From positions 62,001 through 126,000 of the forward strand of contig DF239542.1 of NCBI GenBank assembly GCA_000507305.1: 64,000 bases of DNA. The letters run 5' to 3'. Origin of the DNA: Breviolum minutum Mf 1.05b.01. Taxonomy: Eukaryota; Sar; Dinophyceae; Suessiales; Symbiodiniaceae. The notes under the pieces are model-generated. The model was not told the origin of the DNA. It ran no database searches and saw nothing but the letters and a program-made list of their open reading frames with translations. Of the stretch, positions 11,870 to 22,481 are shown one piece after another. The position numbers and the translations under genes were made by a program. Position 1 is the first letter of the stretch. Each line of letters opens with the position of its first letter.

Positions 11870-13020
11870 TTTCCCGCAGCCAAAGCCGAAGTCAAAAATT
11901 GCCTGGGCCCTTCCAACATCTGCGAGTATGAAGACCTTCAGAACGTGTGGAACTTCAACAGCATTGCAGGCATTTTTGGAGAGCCGTCTGCCAGCATCTG
12001 AGCTTCTGGCGCACCAGCAGCTGGAACTTTTGAGGGATCTAACCTTGCCACCTGACGGTCAAAAGCATCCACGTTTCAGGCCGATCCCAGCCCACGAGGC
12101 TTAGGGGAAAGAGACGTCAGCAAATCAGCTCGCCTTCTTCTTCTCAAACTTGGTATGCATGTACCTATCACCTTTGACACGTCAGGGCGAAAGCTTCAAG
12201 TTCAAAGAGTCGAGAGGTAGAATGAAAAAAAAAATGGAAGGTAGCAAAACTCTGCCAAGGAGCCAGGTTTGTGCAGATTCGGCTGTGGTGGTTGCAAACC
12301 GAAGGTGCAACCCATCTTTCGGCTCATCCTCAGTATTACATTAATTGAAACATTTTGAAACAGTCCTACCCATGCCGCCTGCACGCACAAATGATTGGGT
12401 CTCTTCCCATTTTTTGCATCGGGCTTCTTGTTCCGGTAGTCTTGTGATGCTTTGAGCGCGTGAGTTTGTCACAAGCGCACAAATGCACTATCGTACAAGC
12501 ATCACAGCGTTGCACGAAGGACACAGCTGGGCTGTTTAGCCAACCATCCCAACTGCAGCGGTGAGAATTGAAACTGCAGGACTTCGACTCTTTTGGTCCT
12601 TTTTTTTGCTATAGATAGCTATAGATATGCTATAGATTCAATATCTTCCGAACCCAAAAACAAGGAAAAACAACACAACAAGACATATCAAGACATGCTA
12701 TGAACCCCTCCAGTTTCCCAAGTCATCTCTGAGGATACCTCAGTCCATGAGGATGCAGCGCTTCAGCTGAGCCCATTTCTGCATCTAGGAGTTGCTCCAT
12801 TTCCTATCACCAAGGGGCAGGTTCTGCATGTTTTCATGACAAGGTACTGTATTTCATGAGTTAATTTTTCATTTTGAGACTTCGTCCCTATGACACATTT
12901 ATATCATTCGTCCCTATGGGTGTACATGTGTACACCGCGCCCCAAAAACTGTCGGAACACTGTCTCTGTCTCTGAGATCTCGCTGTCTTATAGAGATGGC
13001 CCCCAAAGCACACAACCCCC
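11870..13020. other. No gene supported
   Basis: Short competing frames on both strands, no convincing exon. A small TATAGATAGC-type direct repeat occurs near 12611-12640. Confidence 0.5.
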
Positions 13021-13026
13021 GAAGGC

Positions 13027-13212
13027 TTAGTGTTGGAAGAAAAATGAAAGAACGACATGGAACCACCCGAACAGCTCTAAACTCCCCAGCAAACCACTCC
13101 TGAATTCGAGGTCCATGTCTTCCCCGATGAGGCGACGCATTGTCCGAACCTCGGGTATCACACATAGACCATCCCTTCCAAAAGGTTTCACACCAGCTGA
13201 GCTTTGGGCCAT
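13027..13212 (-). CDS. Short ORF or 3'-terminal exon, unrecognised
   Basis: An ATG at 13210-13212 in good context (GGCCCCATGG-like) or an acceptor AAAGCTCAG just inside opens a 61-codon reading: GVKPFGRDGLCVIPEVRTM, then RRLIGEDMDLEFRSGLLGSL, ending in a hydrophobic FHVVLSFFFQH and a TAA. It is protein-like up to the last 13 residues, so the true exon may stop earlier. No family recognised. Confidence 0.33.
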   Translation of the reverse strand: MAQSSAGVKPFGRDGLCVIPEVRTMRRLIGEDMDLEFRSGLLGSLELFGWFHVVLSFFFQH

Positions 13213-13335
13213 GGGGACTTCCTCGGTTTTCCTTGAGGGAATGGCTCGGAGAAATGGAAATCACTGGAAATTCAAATAGAATTGGATAAAACATGATAAA
13301 ACAAACCCAAAAAGATCTAAAGGTCCAAGCCAGAA

Positions 13336-13518
13336 CTATGTTGAACGAACTGATGACCGACTTTGAAGTCTCTGGTTCTCATAGAACAAATCACAAGATT
13401 CACAAGCGTTCATCATCCCACCGAGCCGCAATGGCATCCGCATGGTAGTCTGTCTCACGCAACTTGCCCCGGACATGAGTTCGCATTTTTGGGCAGCACA
13501 CTGTGGTGCACCCATATC
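13336..13518 (-). CDS. Cys-containing exon, unrecognised
   Basis: After the acceptor GCACCATTCAG the minus strand reads DMGAPQCAAQKCELMSGASC and then LRLGGMMNACESCDLFYENQ to a stop at 13336. There are six Cys within about 45 residues, two of them as C-x2-C, so a metal site is possible but not shown. Function unknown. Confidence 0.33.
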   Translation of the reverse strand, partial: DMGAPQCAAQKCELMSGASCVRQTTMRMPLRLGGMMNACESCDLFYENQRLQSRSSVRST

Positions 13519-14078
13519 CTGAATGGTGCAAGATGGTTCAAGCATGTTCGACATGGTAGCGCCTCAACGTGGTAACGAAATTGGTGATGAGATGTAATGA
13601 CATTGTAATGACTAGTGACCTTCAATCCCCCTTCCACTTTCCATGCGCCACCAAGAAGCTGTCAAGCAAGGATAACACCCCAACCTCGGCATGTGAAATG
13701 CAATACAATAATTTCCTCTGACTCCACCGTCTTCATCCAACCCCCTTGTAGTGCTGAGATGTGCTGAGCTCAGATCAAAGCTCAGGGCGGACCCAAGCGT
13801 AAAGTATATCCTGGGTCACTCGATGCATGGAAAAGCGGAACAGCTGTTGAACAGCTGCAATTGCTGCATATCCTCATGACGTCAGCCTGTTGACATCCCC
13901 TCGATCTAGTGCAACTGCACTAGATCACAATGCATGGATCATGAATAGTTTCTGAACACTGAACACCCGCACTACTGTCAGCACTCCAGGGCCCTCGCAA
14001 AGTCCAAAGCCAATCATGGGGCCTAAAAGAGAAAACAAAGCACCTTTGCATCTGAAATCTCCTGTCCCCCGGCGCACA

Positions 14079-14282
14079 TCAGAACAAAAGGCCACGCCCG
14101 CTTTCTGGAAATTCATGCTGCTTCAAGTCTCCCGGCATCATGAACATGTTGAGGGTGCCGACAAAGAAATAGAAAAGGGCTCGACCTGGCATTGCAAAGC
14201 ATGCGCAACTTGCAAGCTGTGGGAACTCCAGGCAGAAGTCAAGGAAGCACACGAAAACAATGAATCTCTGATGATACGCCAT
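14079..14282 (-). CDS. Membrane-segment exon(s), COPI-associated/TVP-like?
   Basis: The minus strand carries two hydrophobic stretches around LEFPQ and then GRALFYFFVGTLNMFM. A 'GR-LFY-F-G' signature after a Leu-rich helix is what I associate with small Golgi membrane proteins of the COPI-associated/TVP15-TVP18 type. The match is short, splice sites (GTTCCCACAG acceptor inside) are guessed, and the plus strand is also open here. Treat the family name as a hint only. Confidence 0.25.
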   Translation of the reverse strand: MAYHQRFIVFVCFLDFCLEFPQLASCACFAMPGRALFYFFVGTLNMFMMPGDLKQHEFPESGRGLLF

Positions 14283-14818
14283 CTTTGACTAACATGTGCA
14301 CCTGTACGTGAAGACAAAAAGGCCGCCCAACTGAACAAGACTCGTTGCAATTTGTCCCACCTGAGCACAGCGTCTAGGGGAAAAGCATGCTAAAACGTGA
14401 CAATGTTTGACTTGGAAAGCCTGATTGCGACTGAAGTCAGAATGTTGCAAGAAAACTACCCGATCGCACTGGCACACAAACCCCGCAAACATCCTGTCAT
14501 TCAAAACGAAGCGATGACAAACAACTAATCCACGGCTGGAGCACGCGCCACATTGGCAATCCATCTCGGAGGGCCCTTCCATGATCTCAGTGGTGCGAGC
14601 CGTGAGACAGGTCCTCTCTGAGTGCCAGTTCTGGTAGATACAGCATGATATGTAGATTCTATACTTCTGCTGGGAAGGATTTTCCCAAATGATTGAAGTA
14701 GGTTCAAACACTACCTGCTGTGCTGCACTGCAAGTGAAGCTAGGCACCAAGCGAAAATCACACAGGCCTGGCAAGGCATCTTGATTTGAAAGTCAAACCC
14801 GTCATCTCGGCTTCAGGC

Positions 14819-15439
14819 TCAGTGCCAGGCAAAGGCCAAATTGTACGAGTTCAAAAGGTAGTAGAGCGGGTGAGAGATTGCATGGAAGACGTTGAACAAG
14901 GACAGCCTCGGATACGTCTCCCAATCCAAACCCGTGCAATGATACGTCAATCTCGTTTTGGAAATTCTAGGCCTCTCACACGGACACGCCAAAAAGCACC
15001 AATGAGACCACGAATGCGATGCCCTTGACGGTCCAAGCGCTGGACTGCCAGACAAATCATGACGAGAAAGAATGCAATTGAGACGAGTGAGTTCACAGGA
15101 GAATGGAAAAGCGTAATATGCATGTCATTCCTCAATGTCCTTGCATTAAATTCAAGAGCCTCCGCATGGAGATAGATATGAATGGCTGCAGACTTTGCCA
15201 ACTCCGCCCCTTTGTGCACAGCATGGCGGCCTAACTCATTGCAGGCAGGACATGGCTGACCAAAGGGCAAGGAGAGATGCTGATGTTGATGCCCTTCCTC
15301 CAATTAGCAGAGAATCCCTCAGCTGCAGGCCATATTGAATTGCAGCCGCCTTCACGGCTTCTCGCAGCTTTGCCGTCACTTCGTCGTCTTCATCATCTGG
15401 AGCATCCCCATCACCTGAGGTAGTACTTTGTTGTTTCAT
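14819..15439 (-). CDS. Membrane protein-like coding stretch with frame breaks
   Basis: An ATG at 15437-15439 starts an acidic N-terminus (DGDAPDDEDDEVTAKLREAV). A second frame then carries GRHAVHKGAELAKSAAIHIY and a likely transmembrane helix (LVSIAFFLVMICLAV) at about 15050-15100. A third frame ends in GLDWETYPRLSLFNVFHAIS and a stop near 14819. The frame changes occur near 15250-15300 and near 14960, with no room for normal introns. I read this as one gene with indels (sequencing error or decay) rather than three genes. Family unknown. Confidence 0.38.
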
Positions 15440-15580
15440 TTGGGCTGAAGAGGTTCGTCATTCATGCAACACCTGCAAGTTCCATGAGAACGCATCACTT
15501 CGAGGCTTGAGGTGCATGCGTGTGTGTGAAAAAGCATGTGCATCATACAATTGCAAATGAGACCCTATCCAGTTCTCTGA

Positions 15581-15602
15581 TTATATATATATATATATAC
15601 AC
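15581..15602. repeat. (TA)n microsatellite
   Basis: About ten alternating TA units followed by CACATG. Confidence 0.9.
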
Positions 15603-16209
15603 ATGCCGCATACCCATGTGGACCATACCTGGATTTAAAGGCGCCGCGAAAACATGTGAAAAAAGCTGCTCCTTTCAAACTAAACTTCAGGTCATGGCCC
15701 ATCTCCATCAAAGCATGCGCATGAAGCTTCATATCGCCCTGCGGTTGTGGCCGGGAAGGTGGTTGCATGAACCAGTTGGGCAAAGATTGGGTTTCAATGG
15801 GTCATAGTCTCAGTGATCTTACCACAAGGCTTTGAGCTCAGGACCTGCAAGTCGTCCTAAAGATTCAATGTTCCTAACTAACTCCACATTTGCTGCTTTA
15901 CAGCATCCGATCCATTCGCCAACCCCGGTCCTTCCAACTTGGTGGTGGCCGTTGCGAGCGCTTGGCCCAATCAAAGTCGCTGGTCATGCCTGCAAGGTGA
16001 AGGCCAGGAAGCCCTGGAACTGCCAGGTGACGGTGCCAAGGCCATTGGAAAGTGATGATAAGTCATTTGTGCAACGGCCATTTTTGGGGGGCAAAGCAGA
16101 TCGCAGGTCTCATGCTCTTGTTGGCATCCTTTACTGCAAACGCACCGAACTGCACATGGTGACGGTTGCTAGATATCAGCAGATCAGCCGGGTTTGAGAG
16201 CTCATGCGC

Positions 16210-16566
16210 TCAGCTGTCAATGAGGCTGAGAGCTTCATAAAGGAATTTCTTTGCACCAGTCCCATCACCAAAATCTAGGGCGGAGACGGCCAGTTCTGCC
16301 TTCTTTTTTGCTTCAATCATGGGCTTTCCAGAGCCTCTTTTCACCTCATCAAAGGCCTTGAGCTTTGCAACAGCCACTCTATGCAAGCGCCTCTTGCAGA
16401 TCCCAGAGGTGACAATGCCTAAGAGGTAAACAATGACAAGAGACCACCAGGGTACAGATGTCCAGGGTCCAGCGAGGCAATCGGCAAAGGCACGTGTGAC
16501 CTCTTGTAAGCATGAGCTCGGCTCAGATCTCCAGCCCAGCCAGCCAAGTACTTGAGACGCAGCCAT
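16210..16566 (-). CDS. Small intact single-exon gene: membrane anchor plus Vta1-C-like tail
   Basis: A complete 118-codon ORF with a true ATG at 16564-16566 and a stop at 16210. Residues about 39-55 (PWWSLVIVYLLGIVTSGI) form one transmembrane helix, followed by a basic stretch. The C-terminal 40 residues (MIEAKKKAELAVSALDFGDG, then AKKFLYEALSLI) resemble the short helical C-terminal module of Vta1/LIP5 proteins, which binds the AAA ATPase Vps4 in the ESCRT pathway. The resemblance is from memory of the pattern 'K.A..A.SAL...D...A...L..AL.L', and a membrane anchor is not usual in that family. Being intronless among intron-split neighbours, it could be a retrogene. An AG (TTTCTAG) 12 nt upstream of the ATG could be a trans-splice acceptor. 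Confidence 0.62.
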   Translation of the reverse strand: MAASQVLGWLGWRSEPSSCLQEVTRAFADCLAGPWTSVPWWSLVIVYLLGIVTSGICKRRLHRVAVAKLKAFDEVKRGSGKPMIEAKKKAELAVSALDFGDGTGAKKFLYEALSLIDS

Positions 16567-16719
16567 GAGGATTTGAGGCTAGAAATATCCATAAATCCGA
16601 GAGATTCTTGAAAACATCTGGAGCGATGTCATGACTATGGTGACTGTAGGCCAGAGATTATCGAAGATGTTCACATATTTGTATATATTCTTATCATTCC
16701 TTCCTCCATGCTGCTTTCT

Positions 16720-17088
16720 TCACCTTATTTCAGTCAAGCTTTTGGCGTGAAATTGTCTTCTCTTGTTCTCTTGTGACTGAAACGCTGCAGAGTTCCTGAA
16801 ATGGACCCCAAACTGCAAACCCAGAACAAACTCCCTAGCAAGTCTGCATCCAAGTTGACGACTGGCCGTCAAAGACACTGCCTTGAAGAGCAGTTGGAGG
16901 CCCAAGGTATCCATGACGCCTCTGAGTTGGAATCGTTTGTAACTCTTGCGTGCGCGTACGTCAACTGTGCCATTTTCTTCCTCAGTTTCCGACGTAGGAC
17001 TACCATGTCCGTACTGCGGAGGGTAGGGATGCGCTGCATGCCTCCTGCAGTGCTCGGCAAACAGGAGCCCATGATTTGATCTGAATAT
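16720..17088 (-). CDS. 3'-terminal exon with Tyr/Pro and acidic linker, then basic helix
   Basis: A minus-strand frame open from about 17088 to a TGA at 16720-16722. It reads HAAHPYPPQYGHGSPTSETE, then RARKSYKRFQLRGVMDTLGL, then RLAREFVLGLQFGVHFRNSA. The order (Pro/Tyr linker, acidic patch, basic helix, hydrophobic helix) is consistent along the whole reading, and acceptor-like CAGs lie at both candidate starts (ATATTCAG, AGCACTGCAG). No family recognised. The plus-strand reading over the same DNA is less protein-like. Confidence 0.45.
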   Translation of the reverse strand: MFRSNHGLLFAEHCRRHAAHPYPPQYGHGSPTSETEEENGTVDVRARKSYKRFQLRGVMDTLGLQLLFKAVSLTASRQLGCRLAREFVLGLQFGVHFRNSAAFQSQENKRRQFHAKSLTEIR

Positions 17089-17187
17089 ATAATTGAGTCA
17101 CCATGTAACTTTTCGAAGATCTTGAATAGATCTAATATATTTCAAATATGTACTGCCTGAGGTGTCCAACAAAAGATGCCTTATTAC

Positions 17188-17341
17188 TTATTCTATGCGA
17201 CTCTATGCCTTCGTGTTGGGGGCATCCATGTTGAGCCAAAGACCTCTCTCTCGTTGCACTGAACACATCTTCAATGTTCACCAAATTCCGGTCCAGTTTT
17301 CGTTCGGCGAAACACGAGCAGGCAGCATGGCACTTAAACAG
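17188..17341 (-). CDS. Internal exon, unrecognised
   Basis: Acceptor GCATCTCAG, donor AGAATAA/GTAATAAG. It reads LFKCHAACSCFAERKLDRNL then VNIEDVFSATRERSLAQHGC. Both splice sites are good and the composition is protein-like. The phase does not fit the next downstream segment (16720-17088) directly, so another exon or another gene must lie between. Confidence 0.35.
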
Positions 17342-17674
17342 CTGAGATGCGTTGGCACCACAAAAAACACATAGAACCAGGTACTGTACATCATTGAATT
17401 CTATGAACATAATCAGTCCTTGGTTCGTCCTATTTGTAGTGGCACACTACTAGTGCTGCCATTACTACTGTTGTGTTAATAACGGGCTTAATGCCTTGAG
17501 AATCTCGAGAGGACATTGCAGCAGGTGTGGGGAGGCTTCCAAACAGCTGAATGCCGCAGGATGAACAGTGATGCCTGATAGAAGCACTACAGCACCACGT
17601 ACCGAGGTCTGAGGTGGCAACTCTAAGCTTTCAAGATCTTGCGCTGGTGAAAACAGGGTCTAGCAAGGAGAAAT

Positions 17675-17776
17675 TCAGTAGACAGTGAAGTTGCGGAAGG
17701 CCCAAGGATATCCCGGGATCACATTATCCCAGAAGTATGGATGAACAATGACCGATCCGGACCAGTAGAGTGAAGG
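17675..17776 (-). CDS. 3'-terminal exon, aromatic-rich
   Basis: The acceptor GTTTTTTTGGTCAG at 17777 is strong. The exon reads PSLYWSGSVIVHPYFWDNVI, then PGYPWAFRNFTVY and a TGA at 17675. High Trp/Tyr/Phe/Pro content suggests a folded extracellular or enzyme domain; I do not recognise it. Confidence 0.4.
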   Translation of the reverse strand, partial: PSLYWSGSVIVHPYFWDNVIPGYPWAFRNFTVY

Positions 17777-18590
17777 CTGACCAAAAAAACACGAACTGTG
17801 TATATAACCAAAACACATCCGGAGCCTGCCCGCCAGTCTGAACAAAGCGATTGTTCCACTGGTAAGTGTGCATGCGATCCTGAGCAAATCAATGCAAATC
17901 ACGTCTCACAACTTCATGGCCCTTTAGCTTTGACATATGAGCTCCAAAAAGATGACTTTTTGGGGGCCCGTGCTACTGGCCAAACGCCACGTTTCAACCA
18001 GCCATCGCAAGTAACCTCACACGGTCATGTCCTGACACCATCATCTGCCCACCGACTCCCGAGCTTCGAACGGCTGGATTCATGGTTCTCAGCGATTGAG
18101 CCTCAAATGGGCAGTTTGTTGAGCTCTATAGAAACTCGGGCCTTGCCAAACAAACTTCCATTCGCTGGTTTCTGGGTACCAAGCTGTTGCGTTGACTTCC
18201 GCAAAGCGAGCCCCGTGAACAGTTTCGGACAATTTCCCTGGGATGTTCCTGGCACTGACTGCATGCCGAACTTTCCACATCAAATGCGTAAACTTTGCCA
18301 GACGTGCCCTCCATATCCAGGAATCCTTGACGGCACCTGCTTTCACAAATCTGAATGCAGGTGTTGTTCAGTGTACAAAATTTCCCATTGCCTCCAGCCC
18401 TTTGCCAGTTCCCGTGGCCTAGGTGCGAAGGCTGCTTCCGTGCGTTCAAAATTTCACGCTCCCGACAATCCGAGCGAGCATCTGAGGCGAAGTCTGAATC
18501 GCAGTGCTGCTTCCGGAAAGGCTCTGACCAGGTCCGTCGCATTGACCTTCCCAAGATGGAGAGATCATGCAACATTGCAATTGGGCTAGG

Positions 18591-18800
18591 TCAACGCAAA
18601 CAGACTGTAATGTTGTGCAGGGTGTGTAAACCCCATGGACGGTGGATGAATCGGCGTCCAAAATGGTCAGCAATGAAATGCTTCTGTCTGGATTCTTGCG
18701 TCTCGACAACTGGCCTCATGGGAAGAGTCTGTGTTGCAAGCTGATTTTCGGAACCAAAGGTTCCTCCATGAAGGTTTTCAGCTACCTCCGAGCAAATTGA
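18591..18800 (-). CDS. Exon-like segment, frame ambiguous
   Basis: One minus-strand frame reads VAENLHGGTFGSENQLATQT, another over the same DNA reads SISLLTILDADSSTVHG. Both look protein-like and both have possible splice sites. I can say that coding sequence is likely here but not which frame. Confidence 0.25.
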   Translation of the reverse strand, partial: SICSEVAENLHGGTFGSENQLATQTLPMRPVVETQESRQKHFIADHFGRRFIHRPWGLHTLHNITVCLR

Positions 18801-19415
18801 GCACAAATCTGTACTAGCTCTGTACCAATCAGAACTGCGATGCTCCATCACAGACAGCTTGCTGCCTCTCCCAGTTTTTACACACATGGGCAACCTCACC
18901 TTTCCTGAGATGTGCCCACGATAACCTGGGATGGCCAACGCTTGTAGCGGTAGAGGCCTGGCAGGGAGGCGGCATGGTGCTTCCGTTTTTTTGGGGGATG
19001 CTGAGCTGCAAGATCTTGGATTCCTTCAGGCATTCAGACTTACGTTTTCCACTCAGGCATTTTCAGCGCCTGTTTGAGTATGAGGACATAGTTCCGGTAT
19101 TCTGCACCACCTCCGGCGATTGAGAACATCAAGCAATTTTCATCCAATGTCAACTCAAAACTTGGAAATCCCACCTCAATGTCACGATTGTCTCCGCTTC
19201 GGATGAAAGCAGGCCTTATTTCTGGATACTATGGTTGTGAGCATGACCACTACTTCGGACATGAACTGGCAGATCAAGATTTAGGCCCCGTACACACTGG
19301 TGACTTCTGCTGCTGATGGGTACCGCCTGATATTGATGTTTGCACGCATGGCTGGACTAGGAAACTAACTAGCCCTCCAACATCAGCCTCAGCCGAAATG
19401 CTGCACCTCATCGTA

Positions 19416-19502
19416 TCAGAGACCAAACCAGAGAACTTCTTCCCTGAATCGAGGCAACAAATGCCTGAACGCAGGAGGATTTGACATCTTCGTTTTAAAA
19501 GT
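19416..19502 (-). CDS. Short 3'-terminal exon
   Basis: Acceptor TTGAAAATTTCAG at 19503, then TFKTKMSNPPAFRHLLPRFR and EEVLWFGL to a TGA at 19416-19418. A longer frame over the same DNA also exists, so this is a choice made on composition and acceptor quality. Confidence 0.3.
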   Translation of the reverse strand, partial: TFKTKMSNPPAFRHLLPRFREEVLWFGL

Positions 19503-19509
19503 CTGAAAT

Positions 19510-21165
19510 TTTCAAGCAGGAAACAAAGTTGTGGGTGGACCCACGAGGCACCTGCATTCCCGCTTTGAGAACCGGCAGGAACATCTGTCATTGACATGAT
19601 GCCTCAGAGTCTACTGATTAGCTTCCAGAGTCAAGCAAACCACGTGTCCGCATGAGTTTGTCCTAAACAGCCCTGCCCCACACCTTGACGCTAAGCATCA
19701 CACCCTTGCAACTGACAAAACGTCAGGTGCACGGCACCCACACTCTGCTTATCGCATCTGGTGTGATAAGAATCAGTCAAGTGAGCCAAAAACCTGCAAG
19801 CCGCAAGCCTGCATCTACTCTAGTGCAAGACATAGGCCTGATCAGATTATGTAAAGATGCAGGTGAACTCTTGAAAAATCATGCATGACAACGCACCAGG
19901 GTAACTTTTTCCAAAGGCTTTCCGCTTTCTGCTTTCCGCTCAAACAGTGAAACATGCCACAAACCTGGCATTCTTCGCTAGAAGATCGCATCGGACTCTA
20001 GGGCATATTCAAGATTCCAACCACTCTGAAAGCTGTGAAGCAAAGATGTGTGAGATAAAAAGTGCTATACACATGGAGGGAGGTTTTTGCAAGTGTGCTC
20101 GTGTAGTTTCATAAGGTTATCAAGAGCGTGGCAATGTACCGTTGCAGTAGAACCGCTGATCGAGAGAGTGAACTCTGTACAGAAGCAAGAGTGGCTTTAT
20201 CGCTGCTCGGCCTCTTGTTTTGAGCCAGTTGTACTGACAAGAAACTGTTGGAATTGGAATCTGATCAAACTTCACTACCCTGCTACTCTCACAGCATCCC
20301 CTTCCCCCAGATTGAAGACAACCGGCTCTGGTTTCTGTTTCCACCAGCTGCTGGTGAATTAACATGTATATATACAAAGCCACTTTCAATTGCGGCGGCT
20401 TTGTACCTTTGTGCCGAGCATATGGCTATCATGAACCCTGTTAGCTGATAGGACTGATGGTCCTCACTGCAAACATGATCATTTTTCGATGTTCATCTTA
20501 CACAGTTGCAATCAGTTGCACAACTTTTTCGATATATTCGTAGGGTCTATCCTATATTGTATAATCATTCGACCTAAATGAAGCATCCTTCCCGACAGTT
20601 TACAACGCCAGGCGGGCTCACACTTCCAGCCTCAGCTCATTGCAGCCGCAGCCTTTGCCTTAGGATCGGCCTGAAATGGATGGAGCCATGAGGCATGAAT
20701 CCCCGTGACATCCTCATTCCTCATGAACCTGGTCCCCAATATGGAGAGCTTCATGATTTCATGAGATTTGATGATATGTGATTGAAAGGTTCAATAGTAT
20801 TTCAATAGTTCAATGTAATCCTTTTGCAGAGACAAAACTACGCAACTCTCATTCCCTCGACTGGATGGCCTTGGCCGGCACTGCTGCCGACTTTGCTGGC
20901 ACCGCTGCCGACTTTGCCGGCGCCTGGCCGCTATAGACGCAAAAACGAAGGGAAAGGATTCTGCTGCAGAAAGGAGAATTATACAAAGAAAGTTATACTA
21001 AGAGACAACAATGAAAGTTTGACCCAGAAATCCGTTGCTATGAAAAACTATGCCATGCTTCCAGGCTACCTTGGGTGTTGCACTTGGGACTGGTGAGACC
21101 GCCTTGGCCTCCTTAGGAAGTCAGCGTCAGACTTCACCACAATATGCATGCTGAGCCCGCATGAT
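19510..21165. other. No gene supported
   Basis: Intergenic or intronic. Near 20870-20925 a short tandem CTGCCGACTTTGC-type repeat occurs; nothing else stands out. Confidence 0.5.
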
Positions 21166-21169
21166 GTTT

Positions 21170-22311
21170 TCATCTATCACTCTCAAATGGTGAGACAATG
21201 GCAATCCAGTTCAGACTTTTTAAGGTTCCGGCGACAGGGGCTGGTCCATCCGATGCACTTGGAACGCTTGGCGCCATCGGGGCACTTTTGGGCTTAGCCT
21301 TTGGTGCATACTTCGGCGGAGGTGGCGCACGCGCTCGAACAAAAGTAGCCGGAGGTGGAGCAGTTTCTCTAGGTGGCAGCTTTGGAGTAGACTCCACTGT
21401 GCGACGCAAAGCTTCAAAAAAGGCCGGCTTTCCTGTCGCAACAATCTCCATGTCGCCAGGGTAGTCCAAAACAGCTTCTCCCAGCAAGCAGCCCATGACT
21501 TCAGGGTCATTCTCGAAGACACCACAGCCAACATCAGGACAAACAAGCACAGTGGCCTTCAACTTTTGCATACAGGCTAGAGCAGCTTTGAATTTATCTT
21601 TCACTTGTCGGCAATACTCAATAAACTCCTCAGGTGCATCCAGTGGGCTATCTGCCACCCGCGAGTTCATGTTGAACATGGCCATGCTACAAACACCGGT
21701 GAGCGCCACTGGTTGCTCCTGAAAGCGGTATCCTTTTGCACTCGTGTCCCGGAAGACTTGGACATTTGGGCTCAGAATGCAGGCATCCACAGGAATGTGC
21801 TGGTGCAAATGGTGGCTGTGACCAGAATGGGGACTGGTCCGACGGTCCTCCCACTGCACTTTCTGAAGGGAAGGCAACAAAGTGGACATAGTACACCATG
21901 TTTCCTCCAGCGCATGCCTTCCGCCACTCATAACGCCTCCACCAACTTGATATGCAGATGCTGCATTCACAGCCATGGTCGCCTTGCCTGCTGATTGAGT
22001 CTTCAGGGCAACTTCCATGACAGTGAGGTTCTCATGCCGCAGGACCTTTGTGCCATACCCTGTACTTGAAAAGGCTCCAGACTTCACCACCTCTGTGCCT
22101 TGAAGTGTGGGTTGAAGGTCAAGCTTAACTTCACCCGTTGGCAAGCAGTAGCCCTGGGATGCTAAGGCGTGTGCTGTGCGTGTGAAGCACGCCAAACGCT
22201 CCAGGCGATCACTGGGACTATTCTTGGTCCTGACCCAGTCAAAGCCACCTTTGTTTGGAACAGTACCCATCGACTCAGTGAGCTTCAGCATCGGTGGTGT
22301 CCCCAGCAAAC
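21170..22311 (-). CDS. Microbial-type PARG domain (TIGR02452/DUF2263-like), last exon of a macrodomain-PARG gene
   Basis: A 379-codon open exon entered through CACTGCAG at 22312 and ending at a stop at 21170. It carries the signatures of the bacterial/fungal-type poly(ADP-ribose) glycohydrolase family: an N-terminal helix then GYCLPTGEVKL, the ADP-ribose loop GGGVMSGGRHALEE at about residues 123-136, and VCPDVGCGVFENDPE. The family's usual G-G-G-x(6-8)-Q-E-E reads G-G-G-x8-L-E-E here, so the catalytic-loop Glu pair is kept but the preceding Gln is Leu. The C-terminal 60 residues are Pro/Ala-rich (PPPPKYAPKAKPKSAP) and probably disordered. Expected role: removal of ADP-ribose chains from proteins. 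Upstream exons join in phase and add a macrodomain. Confidence 0.8.
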
Positions 22312-22481
22312 CTGCAGTGAAGATGTGCCATGAACCATCAACCCATCAAGCCGTCAACCCGCAAATTACAGATCAAAAAAACGAAAATAGTGATGCCACC
22401 CCCATAACAAGAGTGGAATGTCTAAGAATAGTCCAAAGACAGAAACGAAAAGCATTGAGACTTCAAAAACCTTCGAGCAAC

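Noticed and set aside
17798..18589. 263-codon plus-strand open frame
   Set aside because: Composition is irregular, the opposite strand has better exon-like segments, and all recognised genes are on the minus strand.
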